Below are positions 22,270 through 33,091 of a stretch of 64,000 nt of DNA, piece after piece. A model generated the notes under the pieces. That model had not been told where the DNA came from. It was given only the letters and a program-made list of their open reading frames with translations, and made no database searches. A program made the position numbers and the translations under genes. Within the stretch, counting starts at the first letter, position 1, and the number at the start of each line of letters is the position of its first letter. Origin of the DNA: Zygnema cylindricum (Eukaryota > Streptophyta > Zygnematophyceae > Zygnematales > Zygnemataceae); assembly GCA_037447655.1 (NCBI GenBank), contig JBBHKE010000440.1, positions 202,934-266,933 of the forward strand. The letters run 5' to 3'.

Positions 22270-23577
22270 ATGGCGTCGTCGTCCTCTCCACCATCGAAAA
22301 AGAGGAGACTTGTACGAGTCGGGCAAGAAGATGTGACCCGTCCACAGAGATTATTAATGGCGGCGGAGGCCATAGTAAAGGCAGACTGGAGAAGAGAGGT
22401 GGAAGTAGAGCAGGAACCAGAAGAAACCGCCAGTAGCGAGGCAGGGCAAGTAGAGACCAGTGGAGGGGAGAGGTCGGAAAACTCACAGGACCCCGAATAC
22501 ACCCCAACCCGGGAAGGGGATCAGGAATATAAGGAAGATCATGAGCTCTCGGGGGCGGAGGAACCAGAACGAGAACTAAGGCCTCCGCCAATTGAGGAGC
22601 GCGCCTCGGATCTGGAGGTGATGGGGGACCCCAACAAGGAGAGTATCAATGATGAGCAATCCTCCGAAAGCGCGAAAAAAAAGCGGAAGCACAATACCCT
22701 AGTGGAGACGAGGTGTTTCTCCTTCTGGGAAGTCAAAGGGAGACGGTTGAGGAGAGTGAACAAGGAGAGGAAATTTTCCGATTACCTCTTTCCACTTCCT
22801 ACCGACAAGCGGTATCCGGATCTCACCTTCAGCTTCGCGAAACGCTTGTATTGGGATCCCAAGGAGTGGCCCGAGGAGTGGCGTACGGGAAAACCTAGGG
22901 ATCTTATCTTTATTTCCGCCAGCGTACCATCACATCTGGCATGGAGTTTTATGAGAACAAAAGACCACGGGAACAATCACAAAGGTTATATGCAGGTAAA
23001 CCCACATACTCTACCGTTTGTGGAAGTAGTGGAGGACAACTACCGATACAAGATAGATGTTCCTAGGTTACTCCGTCGTTACCACCCGTGGGATGTCCGC
23101 CTCCATGACATCATCTCTAGGGCAGAGGTCACCCCTGAGGTACGGACACTCAAGCTGGCCCGAAGGAATGCTCTGTAGCGGGCCCGAGCTGCAAGGAAGC
23201 ACGTGTCCTTCAAGTTACGAAAAGTACCTCGGTGGGAACCAGCGGACAAAGGGCGGAGGAAGTTCCCCCAGTAATTAAACCCAAAGAACCCCAAGGTCCG
23301 GCACCCGAGGAGCATACATTGGCGAACACCCCGCCGCAACCCGAAGCACCACACTTTGCACTTGAGGAGGAGGAAGACCAGGTTCGAGAGCGAATCACTT
23401 GGAGGCGGTTGGCGGCGGCAGATCATCACATTGCGTTGCAAGAGACCCGATATGAGCAGCTCCAGAATCAACTCGACGCCCTTCCCCAGGAGTTCGAGGA
23501 GTATCGCGAGGAAACATAGGATATACTCCGGTAGTTGCAATTTCCCTGAGTTAGTTAAGGTTCGGCGGGACGCTTAA
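22270..23577 (+). pseudogene. Extra 3' ORF of gypsy F, unknown function
   Basis: Same protein as in E. The frame 21865-23178 is open over the NLS-like KKRR and KKKRKH clusters, acidic region and Trp/Pro-rich block (FSFAKRLYWDPKEWP, WRTGKP, YHPWDVRLHDIISRAEV). It then meets a TAG at 23176-23178 and, further on, a frame change before the C-terminal coiled coil (near 23430-23515). Between E and F a 9-base length difference near 22113 keeps the frame. Conservation of the Trp/Pro block in both copies suggests real coding, but I cannot name it. Confidence 0.7.
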
Positions 23578-23594
23578 TCCTTAGTGGGAGGCAA

Positions 23595-24077
23595 TGTAAC
23601 AGGGTTACAAGATTCGGGTACTTAGTGGCTAGGGCTAAGCTGCTATAGTTGCGGTTCCAAAGCAGCGCAGCTGCGATTCGAGATCAGCGCAACGTAGCAG
23701 CATAGCAACTTAGCGGCGTAGCAACTTAGTAGCGCCGCAACATAGCAGGGCATCATAGCAACGCCGCAGAATGAAGAATGACCGGTATAGTTTTAGAAGA
23801 ATGTTTGGATAGATCTCGGGTGACCGGGAAGGTCCACGTGTACAGTTGTAGTGTAGTAGATTTACTAGCAGCTAGCTTGTTTAAATAGTCATGTTGGCTT
23901 GTGAATAGGAGACTTGAAGTAGACCTACGCAGCGAGCGCAACCTTGTACTCTCTTCCAAGTAATAAAGCACAACCTTGTCTGCTAGTGCTGTGTGCTCCT
24001 ACTGTTGCTACGGGGAGATCCTTTGTGTGTTCCGTTGTGGATTGTGGCGTGCCGTGTGCTATATTGACCCTTTTACA
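23595..24077 (+). repeat. 3' LTR of gypsy F (483 bp)
   Basis: Starts TGTAACAGGGTTAC and ends CCTTTTACA. It carries GCAGC/TAGCAAC-type units at 23650-23770, as in E. Confidence 0.88.
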
Positions 24078-24334
24078 CAAGTAGTAAACTGCAAACAGTT
24101 TTTGAGAAACTTCTGAGTATTATATCTTGAGTGTTGTCGGGTCAATTGTGTTGAAACTTTAGGAATTGTCACTGTTTATGCTACTCTATATTCTCATAAA
24201 GTTTCGTATGTTTGATGCTTGATAAGATCGGTGAGTACTTACATAAATAGCTGGATGGGTTTTTGATAGCTTTGAGATATATTTCTTACCTCATCGCTCC
24301 CTCCACCGCGCGTTGGTGGTAACAACACTCAAGG
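24078..24334 (+). repeat. D-type copia LTR, 3' fragment
   Basis: Matches the last ~260 bp of the D LTRs (GTAGTAAACTGCAAACAGTT, TATATCTTGAGTGTTGT), ending TGGTAACAACA near the expected LTR end. The upstream part is missing where gypsy F ends. Confidence 0.7.
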
Positions 24335-24594
24335 ACAAATCTAATGGCTACGAGTGATTTGATGGACGGTAGGTACCAGGATCAATTCCTAGGTCCGTCA
24401 AGGACCTTTTTGGTAAATCTACTTAGTTTACCCCCTATCTTCTCTATAGGACCTAGGCAACCATGGCTCTATCTCCCTATCTAACCTTTAATGACTACAA
24501 CAAGTGTGGGGGATTGGAGAAGGGAGTTAAAGGCTGACTGCCTCTACCTTTTTCCTATTATAATACAGACCTAGAAAATACACAAATCTCAACA
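24335..24594 (-). repeat. 3' LTR of H, truncated
   Basis: Begins TGTTGAGATTTGTG at 24594 after the PPT (CTAGAAAATAAGGGGAG, minus strand) and is cut at 24335. It includes the T-arm-like hairpin near 24363-24401. Confidence 0.82.
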
Positions 24595-26516
24595 CTCCCC
24601 TTATTTTCTAGTCTATTTTCTTTTCAACTCTCACAAAAATAAACCACCCGCTCCCATTTTTTTTTCTTTCTTTGCCTTTCATGAGACTTTAAGAAATTAC
24701 CCTCACATTTCAAATGATCTACTAGATGAGCTGAATTAAACATTCCATCCTGCTGATCACACATTTTATTTAGCATTCCACTTTTCATAAATCTAAGTAA
24801 AGATTTTATCCACCTCATCTCTTATCCATCCACACAAAAAATGATTTCCCTCTTGCAATTCAAACAGCCAGCCCCATCTCCAATCTGCAACACACACTCA
24901 CATGCTAACCATTTTACAGGCACACCTTCATAAATGGCATCACTCCCATGAGTGATGTCAACTCCATTCCCCCCCAATTTTTCCAAAAATACATTAGTCC
25001 CTATTAAAGTTTTAATCACTTCTAAATCTTTCGAACTCATATTTTTATCCAAGATAATTACCCCATTTTCTGAACTTTGCTCACTCTCTCCCATGGAATT
25101 CTTTCCACTATCGTTTTTTAATTTATTCCCTATAAATATTTTTCCTCACCTAAACCTTTCATAAAATATTCCTCTTCTCCCATATCTGTTAAAACCCTTT
25201 CTAGTTTTACTTCTCCCCTTTCTTCAAAATCCATTGAAGTCTCCCTATCCGACCAGTTTTCTATTTCCCACATATCTATAAAATTAACTTCATTATTTTT
25301 AACTCCCTCAAGTTTCTCCCTTCCCTTTACTTTCCTTATACCTCCAAAAGCACACTGTTACTTTTGTGGAATTTGTGTGTACTTTTCTCTCTTATCCATT
25401 CTACCGATGTGAAGAAGCTCCACAATTTCTTCATCCCCTTTCTCCTCTTCCCCTTTTTCCTCCTCATTCACATACCAACTTCTAAGTTATTCAAAACATG
25501 GACACTCCTACGTATAGTGACCCGGTTTCCTACAAGCGAAACAAACCCTTTTTTTCAAAGCTCACCTTTCTTTTCCTCTCCCTCTCTTTCCACCAAATTA
25601 CCAATAAGGTTTACCTTTCTCTTTCTTACTCTCATCACGCTTCCGCTCTTCACTGCCGTTCTTCTCATCACGCTTCTGCCATTCTCCACCGGCTGTAAAT
25701 GCATTCACCCTGTTACTTCCCATACGAAGCTCCAAAGTGTTTTCCCTCACAAGAGTTTTCCCCATGGTACTGCTCCAAATCCATGAGGAGCCATTCGTTC
25801 CTTGCATACGGTAAATGGTGTCTTCATACTCATACTGGAGTTTCATTGTTAGTGCATTAATCTTTCTCTTTTCAGAATCTACGTATCGCGCACTAGCAAA
25901 CTTAACATATAACGCAACAATATCATTGCAAAACTCTGTCATGCTCCCGCCTTTATAAACATAGGCCTCTATTTCCTGTTTTACTAACTGCTGCCTCTGT
26001 ATAGTCTCACTTTTATAAATCTGAATTAGTGTTTCCCTGATTTCCAAAGACTAGGTTAGATTTAAAAGAGTGATAGCTATAAGTGTAGACACATATCTAA
26101 GTATGAGATGTTTTGCTATAGTGTTTTTATATTCCCAAATTTTCTTGTCATTTTCTTCAGTTTTTGGTTCAGTTATAACCTCCACAAGTGGAACCGTAGC
26201 CGAGAGCCTAGCTCCCCTCACCATTGGTGTCCTTTTATCCTTCTCCTCTTTTCCCCCTTCCATGGTAATGATTTTCCCTTCACCTTCCGTTGCATCCTTA
26301 CTCTGGTCGGTTTTCTAGAAAGCCCGCAGATGATTATCCAGAATGAGATCCTCCAAAGCCCGGTGGCGGACACCTCACTTGTCCCGAAAGAATTCCCCAT
26401 AAGTGCTTTTCGAAAAGCAATCCCTCTATCGTGATCTCCTAATAAGTGAAGTCTGTTCCATTAAACATAGGCACCCTAGATGGTGGGCCGATAACTTGTA
26501 ACTCTATGGGCTCCAT
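24595..26516 (-). pseudogene. H gag with linker and RNase H relic (broken)
   Basis: Gag start ATG at 26516 inside the LTR. The gag core is partly readable in frame 26047-25598 (SETIQRQQLVKQEIEAYVYKGG, YEYEDTIYRMQG). The knuckle region near 25530 is decayed. A charged linker follows. The 25094-24822 frame resembles B RNase H: ENGVIILDKNMSSK matches the B segment EEGVIVLDEELSPE, and GSDAIYEGVPVKWL...LQIGDGAGCLNC matches B WSDASYGDAPMRRC...YVGDGACCWSS. Protease, integrase and RT are absent and no gap for them exists. It keeps slightly more of the RNase H entry than G does. Confidence 0.82.
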
Positions 26517-26912
26517 TGCCATACAGAATTCGCAGGTCCAAAGAAGCTAATCTAGATAGTGCCCACTCTAAGTTATATAAACCCAAATGATTGACCCGTT
26601 GACAATCAAAACCACATTACGGCTTCACCCCGTGAAATAAGACTTTTTGTGTGCTTAGTTCCACCACAGATACAAAGTTAAAATATGAGTTTTGGATAAC
26701 ATTCCCAACTTTAACTTTCCCTTAAAAATGCGACCTCCCTCGCAGTCAAACACTCTAACCGACTTCAACTTTGTGTAGCATATACTCCTTTGAGTTCGCA
26801 GCAAAAAAAATCATTGAAAATGGTCAACTAAGTTTATAGTTATGACTGGCCAAAGTTTGACTTTTATACAGATGCTCTCTAGGAGAGAGGTGGCTACGTA
26901 CCAAAACATTCT
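26497..26912 (-). repeat. 5' LTR of H, 3' part
   Basis: Ends ATAGAGTTACA at 26497 next to a mutated primer site (AGTTATCGGCCCACC). Contains TATA-like TATAAAAG (26865-26872). Interrupted at 26912 by element D; the rest of the LTR is at 32118-32843. Confidence 0.85.
26908..26912. repeat. Target site duplication of D, left
   Basis: ATTCT, repeated exactly at 32118-32122 on the other side of element D. Confidence 0.85.
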
Positions 26913-27821
26913 TCTTGATTTTGGAAAGATTTAAGTCTTAATAAATTAGTGTGACAACCAAAAGATAAATCTATTTGGACACGCGTCGTCACTTAAAGCT
27001 CAGTACCGGTATTTTTGGAAAGGCACGTACATCAAGATACATATGTCACACATCTAATGGGACAACACAATAGCGACGCAGTAAGGGACAGCGCAGCTGC
27101 AACACAATTCATGACAACGCAACTTTGAAGCAGAAAAAACAACGCAGCTATGGTTATGTTTGATATGGTCGTACAGACAAACGCCACCGCATATATTTTG
27201 ATATGATATGATATAGAACAGCGCAACCGCGGATAAAATGAATATGATTCTGTACAGTACGACGCAGCTGTAATTGATATAGATTTAGTAAACAAACGAG
27301 ATTCATGAAATGATCACAAGTGACATAGTCGAGAAGTGTTTATACAATCACTCAGTGTAGATTATGAGTAGTGCTGATTGTACTACGGTAGAATAGTTTG
27401 GCTAGATTGGGAATACTTTGATCTTTGTGGTAACTTTGTTTTTGACGGACTTCTCAGGTACAATTGCATTGGCGATTCAACATAGAGTAGATACTCACTG
27501 CGAGTATAAAATTTAGGACTCAGAAACATTTTATGTAACCAGACTTCGAAGTAGTAAAACTGCAGATAGTTTTTGGGAAACTTTTGAGTGATATATCTTG
27601 AGTGTTATTAAGTCAATTGTGCTGAAACTTATGGATTTGTCAGTGTTTATACTGCTCTATATTCCGATAGAGATTTGTGAAGTTTAGATGCTTGTAAAGT
27701 ATTTGGTGAGCACTTGAAAAAAACTGTTTGGTAAGATTCTTGATAGCTTATGAGAGTGTATCATGTCCACTTCTACTACTACTGCTGCTCCTCCACCTGC
27801 ACCGGTGGTCGAAGAATAACA
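26913..27821 (+). repeat. 5' LTR of D (909 bp)
   Basis: Starts TCTTGATTTTGG (TG mutated to TC; the 3' LTR has TGTTGATTTTG) and ends GAAGAATAACA. It carries CGCAGCTGCG-type palindromes and degenerate CGCARC units (27070-27255). The gag ATG (27763) lies 59 nt before the LTR end. Confidence 0.88.
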
Positions 27822-28560
27822 GGTTATGGGCCTATCATCAAGAATTCCTATCTTTTCCATGGAAAAATATTTTTACTGGGCGGATATGGTGGAAACTCAC
27901 TTTGAGAATGTTAATCTTTTGGATATATTGGATGGTTAGCTGGATGAATCTGATCCGTCTTGGTCAAAGAAAAATACGCAGGCTCATTCTATTCCAAAAT
28001 TTTGTATATTTGAGGACATAGCTATGTCTCGGACTAAAATAAAAAAAACACTTGATATCTCGAAATCTCTTAAAAATGATTATGAAAAAGCAAATGTCAG
28101 GAAGAACTTCTCATGTCTGGAAAAATTTGGGACCATAAGTACACTGGTGGTACCATAAGTACATTGGCGGTACCATGGCTGAATATGCTAACAAATTTTG
28201 CATCCTTGTAGATCCACATGCTTGTTCAGGTGGCGTCTTTCCTCAGTTTTAACAGGCAACATTGGTAATGAGGGGTCTCCCACGTAGTATGAAAGGAGCG
28301 TTTGATATGCCCAAACAGAAAGATGTTACAATTAGCAATTAATATTTTACTGGATGAGGAAGCTACATCTAATATTCTCAATGTTGAGCAAGTAGAGGCT
28401 TTCAATTCAAACTTTTAGAGAAAAGGAGAGTTTAATCAGAAAAAAAATCAGTTTAATTCACAAAATCAGTTTAGAAAGTTTATTCAGAGTGGAAATAGAC
28501 CATTTTTATTGTAGTGAAGGAGGTGATGGATACAAATTCTGTCTTAAACTTAAAAAAGCT
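27763..28560 (+). pseudogene. Copia D gag (broken)
   Basis: Starts ATGTCCACTTCTACTACT inside the LTR. A TAA two codons before the primer site interrupts it in this copy. After the junction the frame reads QVMGLSSRIPIFSMEKYFYW, then many stops. A decayed knuckle (FYCSEGGDGYKFC) occurs near 28498-28545. Gag-type capsid homology is weak but position and start agree with the family. Confidence 0.75.
27822..27833 (+). promoter_or_regulatory. Half-tRNA primer-binding site of D
   Basis: GGTTATGGGCCT directly after the LTR end, matching the first 11 bases of the G site. Confidence 0.8.
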
Positions 28561-30150
28561 AACGATACAGGTTTATACAGGCCGGGATGGCAACAAAGCC
28601 AGTTTTACAAAGGCTTCACGGGGCCTACACCACGTGCAAATGCACTGTTTTCGGCTTCTTCGTCTCTCCAAGACGAGACTTTGACAGTTTCTACGGAGGT
28701 CGATACGGATCTATTCGCTATGGCAGCTGCAATGGAGGGCGCGAAGGACCCCGGATGGATAATGGATACAGGAGCATCAGCCCACATGTGCTGGAACAAG
28801 GCCATCTTCAAAAATCTGAAATCAACGCCGGAGAAAAATATTTATTATGCTTGTGGAATGAGTGTCCAGACACGTGCTGTGGGTGATGTGTCCTTACTGG
28901 TTGATGTAGAAGGAAAAGCAATTGAAAGGACTCTTCACAATGTCTTATTTGTGCCTGACTTTAAGAGAAATCTGTTATCTACGTCGTTGGTAGAGAGTAA
29001 AGGCTTTGAAGTTAATTTGAAAAATGGTCGGCAGGTTGTTAGCAAAAATGGCAAGGTTGCGGTTACAGGTACTAGAGATAGTAGCAAGATGTATCGCATG
29101 GATATGGCTAATACCAAGGAGAATGATGTTCTGTACTCTGGTATTTTGCACTCAGATGAGTTGTGGCATAAAAGATTAGGCCATGTAAACTATGATAGTT
29201 TGAAGAAAATGGTCCTTGCTGGAAAAATAGAGGGTGTATCAATCACAGATGAGCCGGTCAAAACTTGCGATGGTTGCGCTTTAGGGAAAATCCACAGATT
29301 GCCATTTCCTAAGGAGTCTGAGCATCGGTCAACGAAACTTTTACAACAAATTCTTTCGGATGTCTTTGGTATGGCGAAGGTTCCATCTGCCAAGGGGAAG
29401 AAATATATGGTCACCTTCACAAATGATTTCTCCAGGTTTACAAAAGTTTACTTCATGAAGGAGAAGAGTGAAGTGTTTGGTCACTTCAAACACTATAAAG
29501 CTTGGGCTGAAAAACTTCATAATTCACCTATTTTGCAGCTCATATCGGGCAATGGCGGTGAATATACATCGAAGGAATTTGAAACCTTTTTACTCGAGGA
29601 AGGCATTAGTCATATATTGACTGTTCCATATTCACCGGAATAAAATGGGGTGTCGGAGAGACTGAATAGAACTCTCACGGAGAGCTCTAGGTTAATGCTC
29701 GCAGATAAAAATGTGGATCCAAAATTCTGGGTTGAGGCTCTAAATTATGCAGTTTATATTAAGAATAGCATATGATCAAGATCGGTAGAAACTACACCTT
29801 ACGAGATATGGACAGGTAGCAAACCAGATGTTAGCCATTTCAAAGTCTTTGGTAGTCAATGCTTTATATTGGATACGTCTACAGATAGATGGAAAATGGA
29901 ACCGAAGGGATTACCGGGTATTCTATTAGGATATGATGATCACTCAAAAGGTCAAAGAGTCTTTGTGTTTGAGAGGCAAAAAATAGTTGTAGCAAGGAAC
30001 ATCATTGTTAAAGATGAACTAGACTCCATAGATTTATTTCAAATGATCCAGCAGCAAAAGCAACAAAAGGTACAGGAATATGTCATTTTAGATTGCGTGC
30101 AGGAAATTGTCCCGCAGATTCCACAAACTCCAGTGGGACTCCGGAGTTAG
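28561..30150 (+). pseudogene. Copia D protease and integrase (broken)
   Basis: The 28489-29643 frame has protease WIMDTGASAHMC (near 28758), GAG-pre-integrase (HKRLGHVN, CDGCALGKIHRL) and the integrase core. The second catalytic Asp is changed: ISGNGGEYTS instead of SDNGGEYTS. A TAA at 29641-29643 interrupts the segment before the Glu (NGVSERLNRTL). The C-terminal part (29869-30150) has LLGYDDHSKGQRVFVF. The integrase would be inactive. Confidence 0.87.
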
Positions 30151-30720
30151 ACTCTATCCAAGTTCATCAACAACTTCGGGTCCAGACGAACCAACAACAG
30201 TCAGTACACACAGATCGCAACCAGCGCAATCAGCGCAATGCACAGCATCCGACGATCTCAGCCTCAGAATTTCCGGGGGGAAGAAGATCAAGCAGCCGCC
30301 TACAAGCAAGCTCTCACTTTGCCTACTTGGCAGCCTCAGGGGAGCCTTTGACCATTCTGGAGGCCTTCTCATCACCAGAAAGGAATCACTGGATCGAGGC
30401 AGCAAACGACCAAATGAAGTCCATCATGGAGGCTCAAACATGGGAGCTTGTGGACCTTTCTCCAGACCGAAAAGCGATCGGCAGCAAATGGGTATTCAAG
30501 GTGAAGTTAAATCCCGATAACACCATTGAACGCTATAAGGCCAGACTTGTGGCAAAGGGGTATAATAAAAAGGAAGGAATCGATTTTGAAGAAACATTTT
30601 CTCCGGTTGTAAGATTTCCAACAGTTAGGATTTTGCTATCCCTAGGTGCTATAGATGATATGGAAATACATCAGATAGATGTAAAAAAACCTTTCTGCAT
30701 GAAGAACTAGAGGAGACCAT
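30151..30720 (+). pseudogene. Copia D reverse transcriptase N-terminal half
   Basis: Frame 30093-30710: linker FPGGRRSSSRL, then EAANDQMKSIMEAQTWELVDL, IGSKWVFKVKLN, YKARLVAKGYNKKEG, FSPVVRFPTVRILLSLGA and IHQIDVKK. A one-base change of frame at 30690 (FCMKN instead of FLHEEL) ends it. The palm motif YVDD is missing through deletion. Confidence 0.87.
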
Positions 30721-31010
30721 TTACATCCAGTAACCTGGAATGTATGCAGAACCAAGAATACATACAGGTTAGTCCATAGGTGATCTGGTGTGATAACCAG
30801 GTTGCCATTGCCATTGCTTCTAACCCGAGTCATCACTTTAAGAGTAAGCACATGGATGTAAGATTACACTTTGTAAGAGAAAAAGTGTTCTCTAGGTGAT
30901 TAAATTATGCTATCCGTCAAATGCAAAAATGATTGCTGATATGTTTACTAGAGCTCTTCCTGCTCCCAAGCTTAAGTATTCTAGGGATGTAGTGGGATTG
31001 AGTGAGTAGC
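30721..31010 (+). pseudogene. Copia D RT remnant joined to RNase H C-terminus
   Basis: YIQ-stop-PGMYAEP (RT) near 30722 jumps within about 50 bases to CDNQVAIAIASNPSHHFKSKHMDVRLHFVREK (RNase H end, 30790-30890), then MIADMFTRALPAPKLKYS and a final stop (SE-stop) at 31006. The deletion removes the RT catalytic half and most of RNase H. Confidence 0.8.
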
Positions 31011-31212
31011 TAAGTTGCTACATTGCGATACTGCCATGCTACGCTAGTCCAAAATCAGGCTGTATCGGGACTAGGTGACTAGGTGATTTGCCGCGCTGCT
31101 ATGCTGCCATACTGCGCTGCTATGCTACCATACTGCGCTAGTGTAACGTCGCAGCTGTGCGGCACTGACATCGTAGCTACGTTGATACACTGAGTCAAAA
31201 GCTTTAGGGGAG
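31011..31212 (+). repeat. GCTGC/GCTATG-rich degenerate repeat before PPT of D
   Basis: Repeated units such as CTGCCATACTGCGCTGCTATG (two near-copies at 31102-31140) and GCTAAGTTGCTACATTGC. Similar units, in inverse orientation, stand in the gypsy E/F LTR starts, and a short version precedes the P LTR (51430-51560). Function unknown. Ends with the PPT TTTAGGGGAG. Confidence 0.6.
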
Positions 31213-32117
31213 TGTTGATTTTGAAAAACTTTAAATCTCAATAAATTAGTGTGGCGACTAGAAGATAAATCTATAAGGACACGCGTCGTCACTTAAAGCC
31301 CAGTACCGGTATTTTTGGAAAGGCATGTACATCAAAATACATATGTCACACATCTAATGGGATAACGCAGCTGCGACCTAGTTAGGGACAGCGCAGCTGC
31401 GGCACAATTGATGACAACGCAATTGCAAAGAAGATAAAACAACGCAGTTGTGGTTATGTTTGATATGGTCGTATGGACAAACGCAACCGCGAATATCTTG
31501 ATATGATATGATACGGAACAACGCAGGCGTGGATAAAATGAATATGATTTTGTACAGTATGACGCTGCTGCAATTGATACAGATTTAGTGAACGGAGGAG
31601 ATTCATGAAATGATCACAAGTGACGTAGTCGAGAAGTGTTTATACAATCACTCAGTACAGATTATGAGTAGTGATGATTGTACTACGGTAGAATAGTTTG
31701 GTTGGATTAGGTATACTTGATCTTAGTGGTAGTTTTATTTTTAACGGACTTCTCAGGTACAATTGCATCTGCAATACAAGATAGAGTAGATACTCACTAC
31801 GAGTATAAAACTTAAGACTCAGAACATTTTATGTATCAGACTTCCAAGTAGTAAAATTGCAACAATTTTTGGAAAACTTCTGAGTGTTATATCTTGAGTG
31901 TTGTTGGGTCAATTGTGCTGAAACTTTGGGAGTTGACAGTGTTTATTCTGCTCTATATTCCGAAAGAGATTTTTGAAGTTTGGATGCTTATAAAAGATTT
32001 GGTGAGCACTTGAAAACAACTGTTTGGTAGTATTCTTGATAGCTTTTGAGAGTGTATCATGTCTACTTTTACTACTACTGTTGCTCCTCTACATGCACTG
32101 GTGGTCATAGAACAATA
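31213..32117 (+). repeat. 3' LTR of D (905 bp)
   Basis: TGTTGATTTTGAAAAAC start, GAACAATA end. Perfect CGCAGCTGCG palindromes at 31367-31376 and 31392-31401. Followed by the right duplication ATTCT. Confidence 0.88.
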
Positions 32118-32843
32118 ATTCTATGTCCTAAAACCCCTCTCTAAGCCCTTTAGTATTGAGGTACGAACCAATGATATGATTGTACCTTACAAGAAAGTAC
32201 AAGTGTCAAAGTACATTCTGTACGGTCCTTGTAAGACATCGCCATAATGTGACATTTGTTACATCCAGACTTATCATCTCGCGTCCCGGATATCTCGCAA
32301 TCATCCAACGCATGTCCACGTGTCATCCGGAGTGGTGGCGCCACAAAACACTGAGGCGGCCATTTCGGAATCACGCCTCGCACCACAGCCGTCGATTCAA
32401 ATCGACATTTTATCTGGACCGTCAAAACAGTTGTCCGTACTATTTGTTTCGTCCGTTAGTGAAAGTACAACTCGATTCTATGTTCTATATTCAATTAACC
32501 TAGTTAAGTGAAAATCTCTACGTGTAACACTTTAAATATACATCAAACCCTATACATCTTAGCACTAGTCCTAGACCTAACAGACAAACCTAACGTCTAC
32601 GGGTGATTTGACGGTCGGTAGGTACCAAAATCAATTCTTGGGTCCGTCAAGTACCTTTTTGGTAAATCTACCTAGTTTGCCCCCTGTCTTCTCTAGAGGG
32701 CCTAGGCAGCCATGGCTCTATCTCCCTATCCAGCCTCTAGTGACTACAACAAGTGTGGGGGCTTTGAGAAGGGAGTTAGAGGCATACTGCCCTTGCCTTT
32801 TTCCTATCCCAATACACACCTAAAACATTCACAAATCTCAACA
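32118..32843 (-). repeat. 5' LTR of H, 5' part
   Basis: Continues the H LTR across D (CTATGTCCTAAAACCCCTCT continues the leader-side sequence). It includes a GTAC cluster (32160-32235) and T-arm-like hairpin (near 32615-32650). Begins TGTTGAGATTTGTG at 32843. The first five bases are the target duplication. Confidence 0.85.
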
Positions 32844-33091
32844 TCTACCACCTCCATTTCCTTTGTCTCCTCCATTGGAGATGGATCTGCATCTCTAGTG
32901 AATCTGCTTCTTCCAAACCCTAGAGGGATGCCTAGACCGGATGGACGCCTCACCCGTCCACTCACTCTTCCCCAAAACCTTTTCTGACTTAAAGCACCTG
33001 ATATCATACACTCTAAGTATATGAAGCTAGCTCAATTAAAAATGGGCACCCTAGAGGGTGGGCCGATAACCTGCAATTATGAGACCTCTAT
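32844..33091 (-). pseudogene. Copia I gag fragment
   Basis: Minus-strand gag start; the ATG is ATA in this copy (33091-33089). The primer site GGTTATCGGCCCACC and a segment like the C gag (SQKRFWGRVSGRVRRPSGL) follow. Cut at 32843 by LTR H. Confidence 0.72.

Larger units (their letters stand above)
21071..24077 (+). mobile_element. Gypsy chromovirus F, 5'-truncated
   Basis: A second copy of the E family that starts in the integrase core (CGGGCTTATGTCTCGGTGCA, matching E at 15269) at the LTR V boundary. It carries chromodomain, extra 3' ORF and a complete 3' LTR. No target duplication can be tested. Confidence 0.9.
26913..32117 (+). mobile_element. Copia element D, two LTRs, pol deletion
   Basis: Structurally delimited copia: LTRs of 909 and 905 bp, target duplication ATTCT, half-tRNA primer site, gag, protease, integrase and partial RT, then a jump to the RNase H end. 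The GC-rich repeat before the PPT is unusual. Inserted into the 5' LTR of H. LTR divergence and several stops show it is not recent. Confidence 0.92.
24335..32843 (-). mobile_element. Gag-only copia H (nested copia D inside)
   Basis: Minus-strand element with the architecture of G: LTR, gag, charged linker, RNase H relic, PPT, LTR. Pieces: 3' LTR fragment 24335-24594, internal 24595-26496, 5' LTR 26497-26912 and 32118-32843. The 5.2-kb element D occupies the gap with a 5-bp duplication. Older than G: its single frame is broken many times. Confidence 0.85.

Noticed and set aside
27190-27215. GATAT microsatellite in the D LTRs as a separate repeat
   Set aside because: Only two to three units, present in both LTRs as ordinary LTR sequence.
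29641-29643. Programmed stop readthrough in integrase of D
   Set aside because: The TAA falls in the middle of the integrase core and the second catalytic Asp is also lost; ordinary decay explains both.
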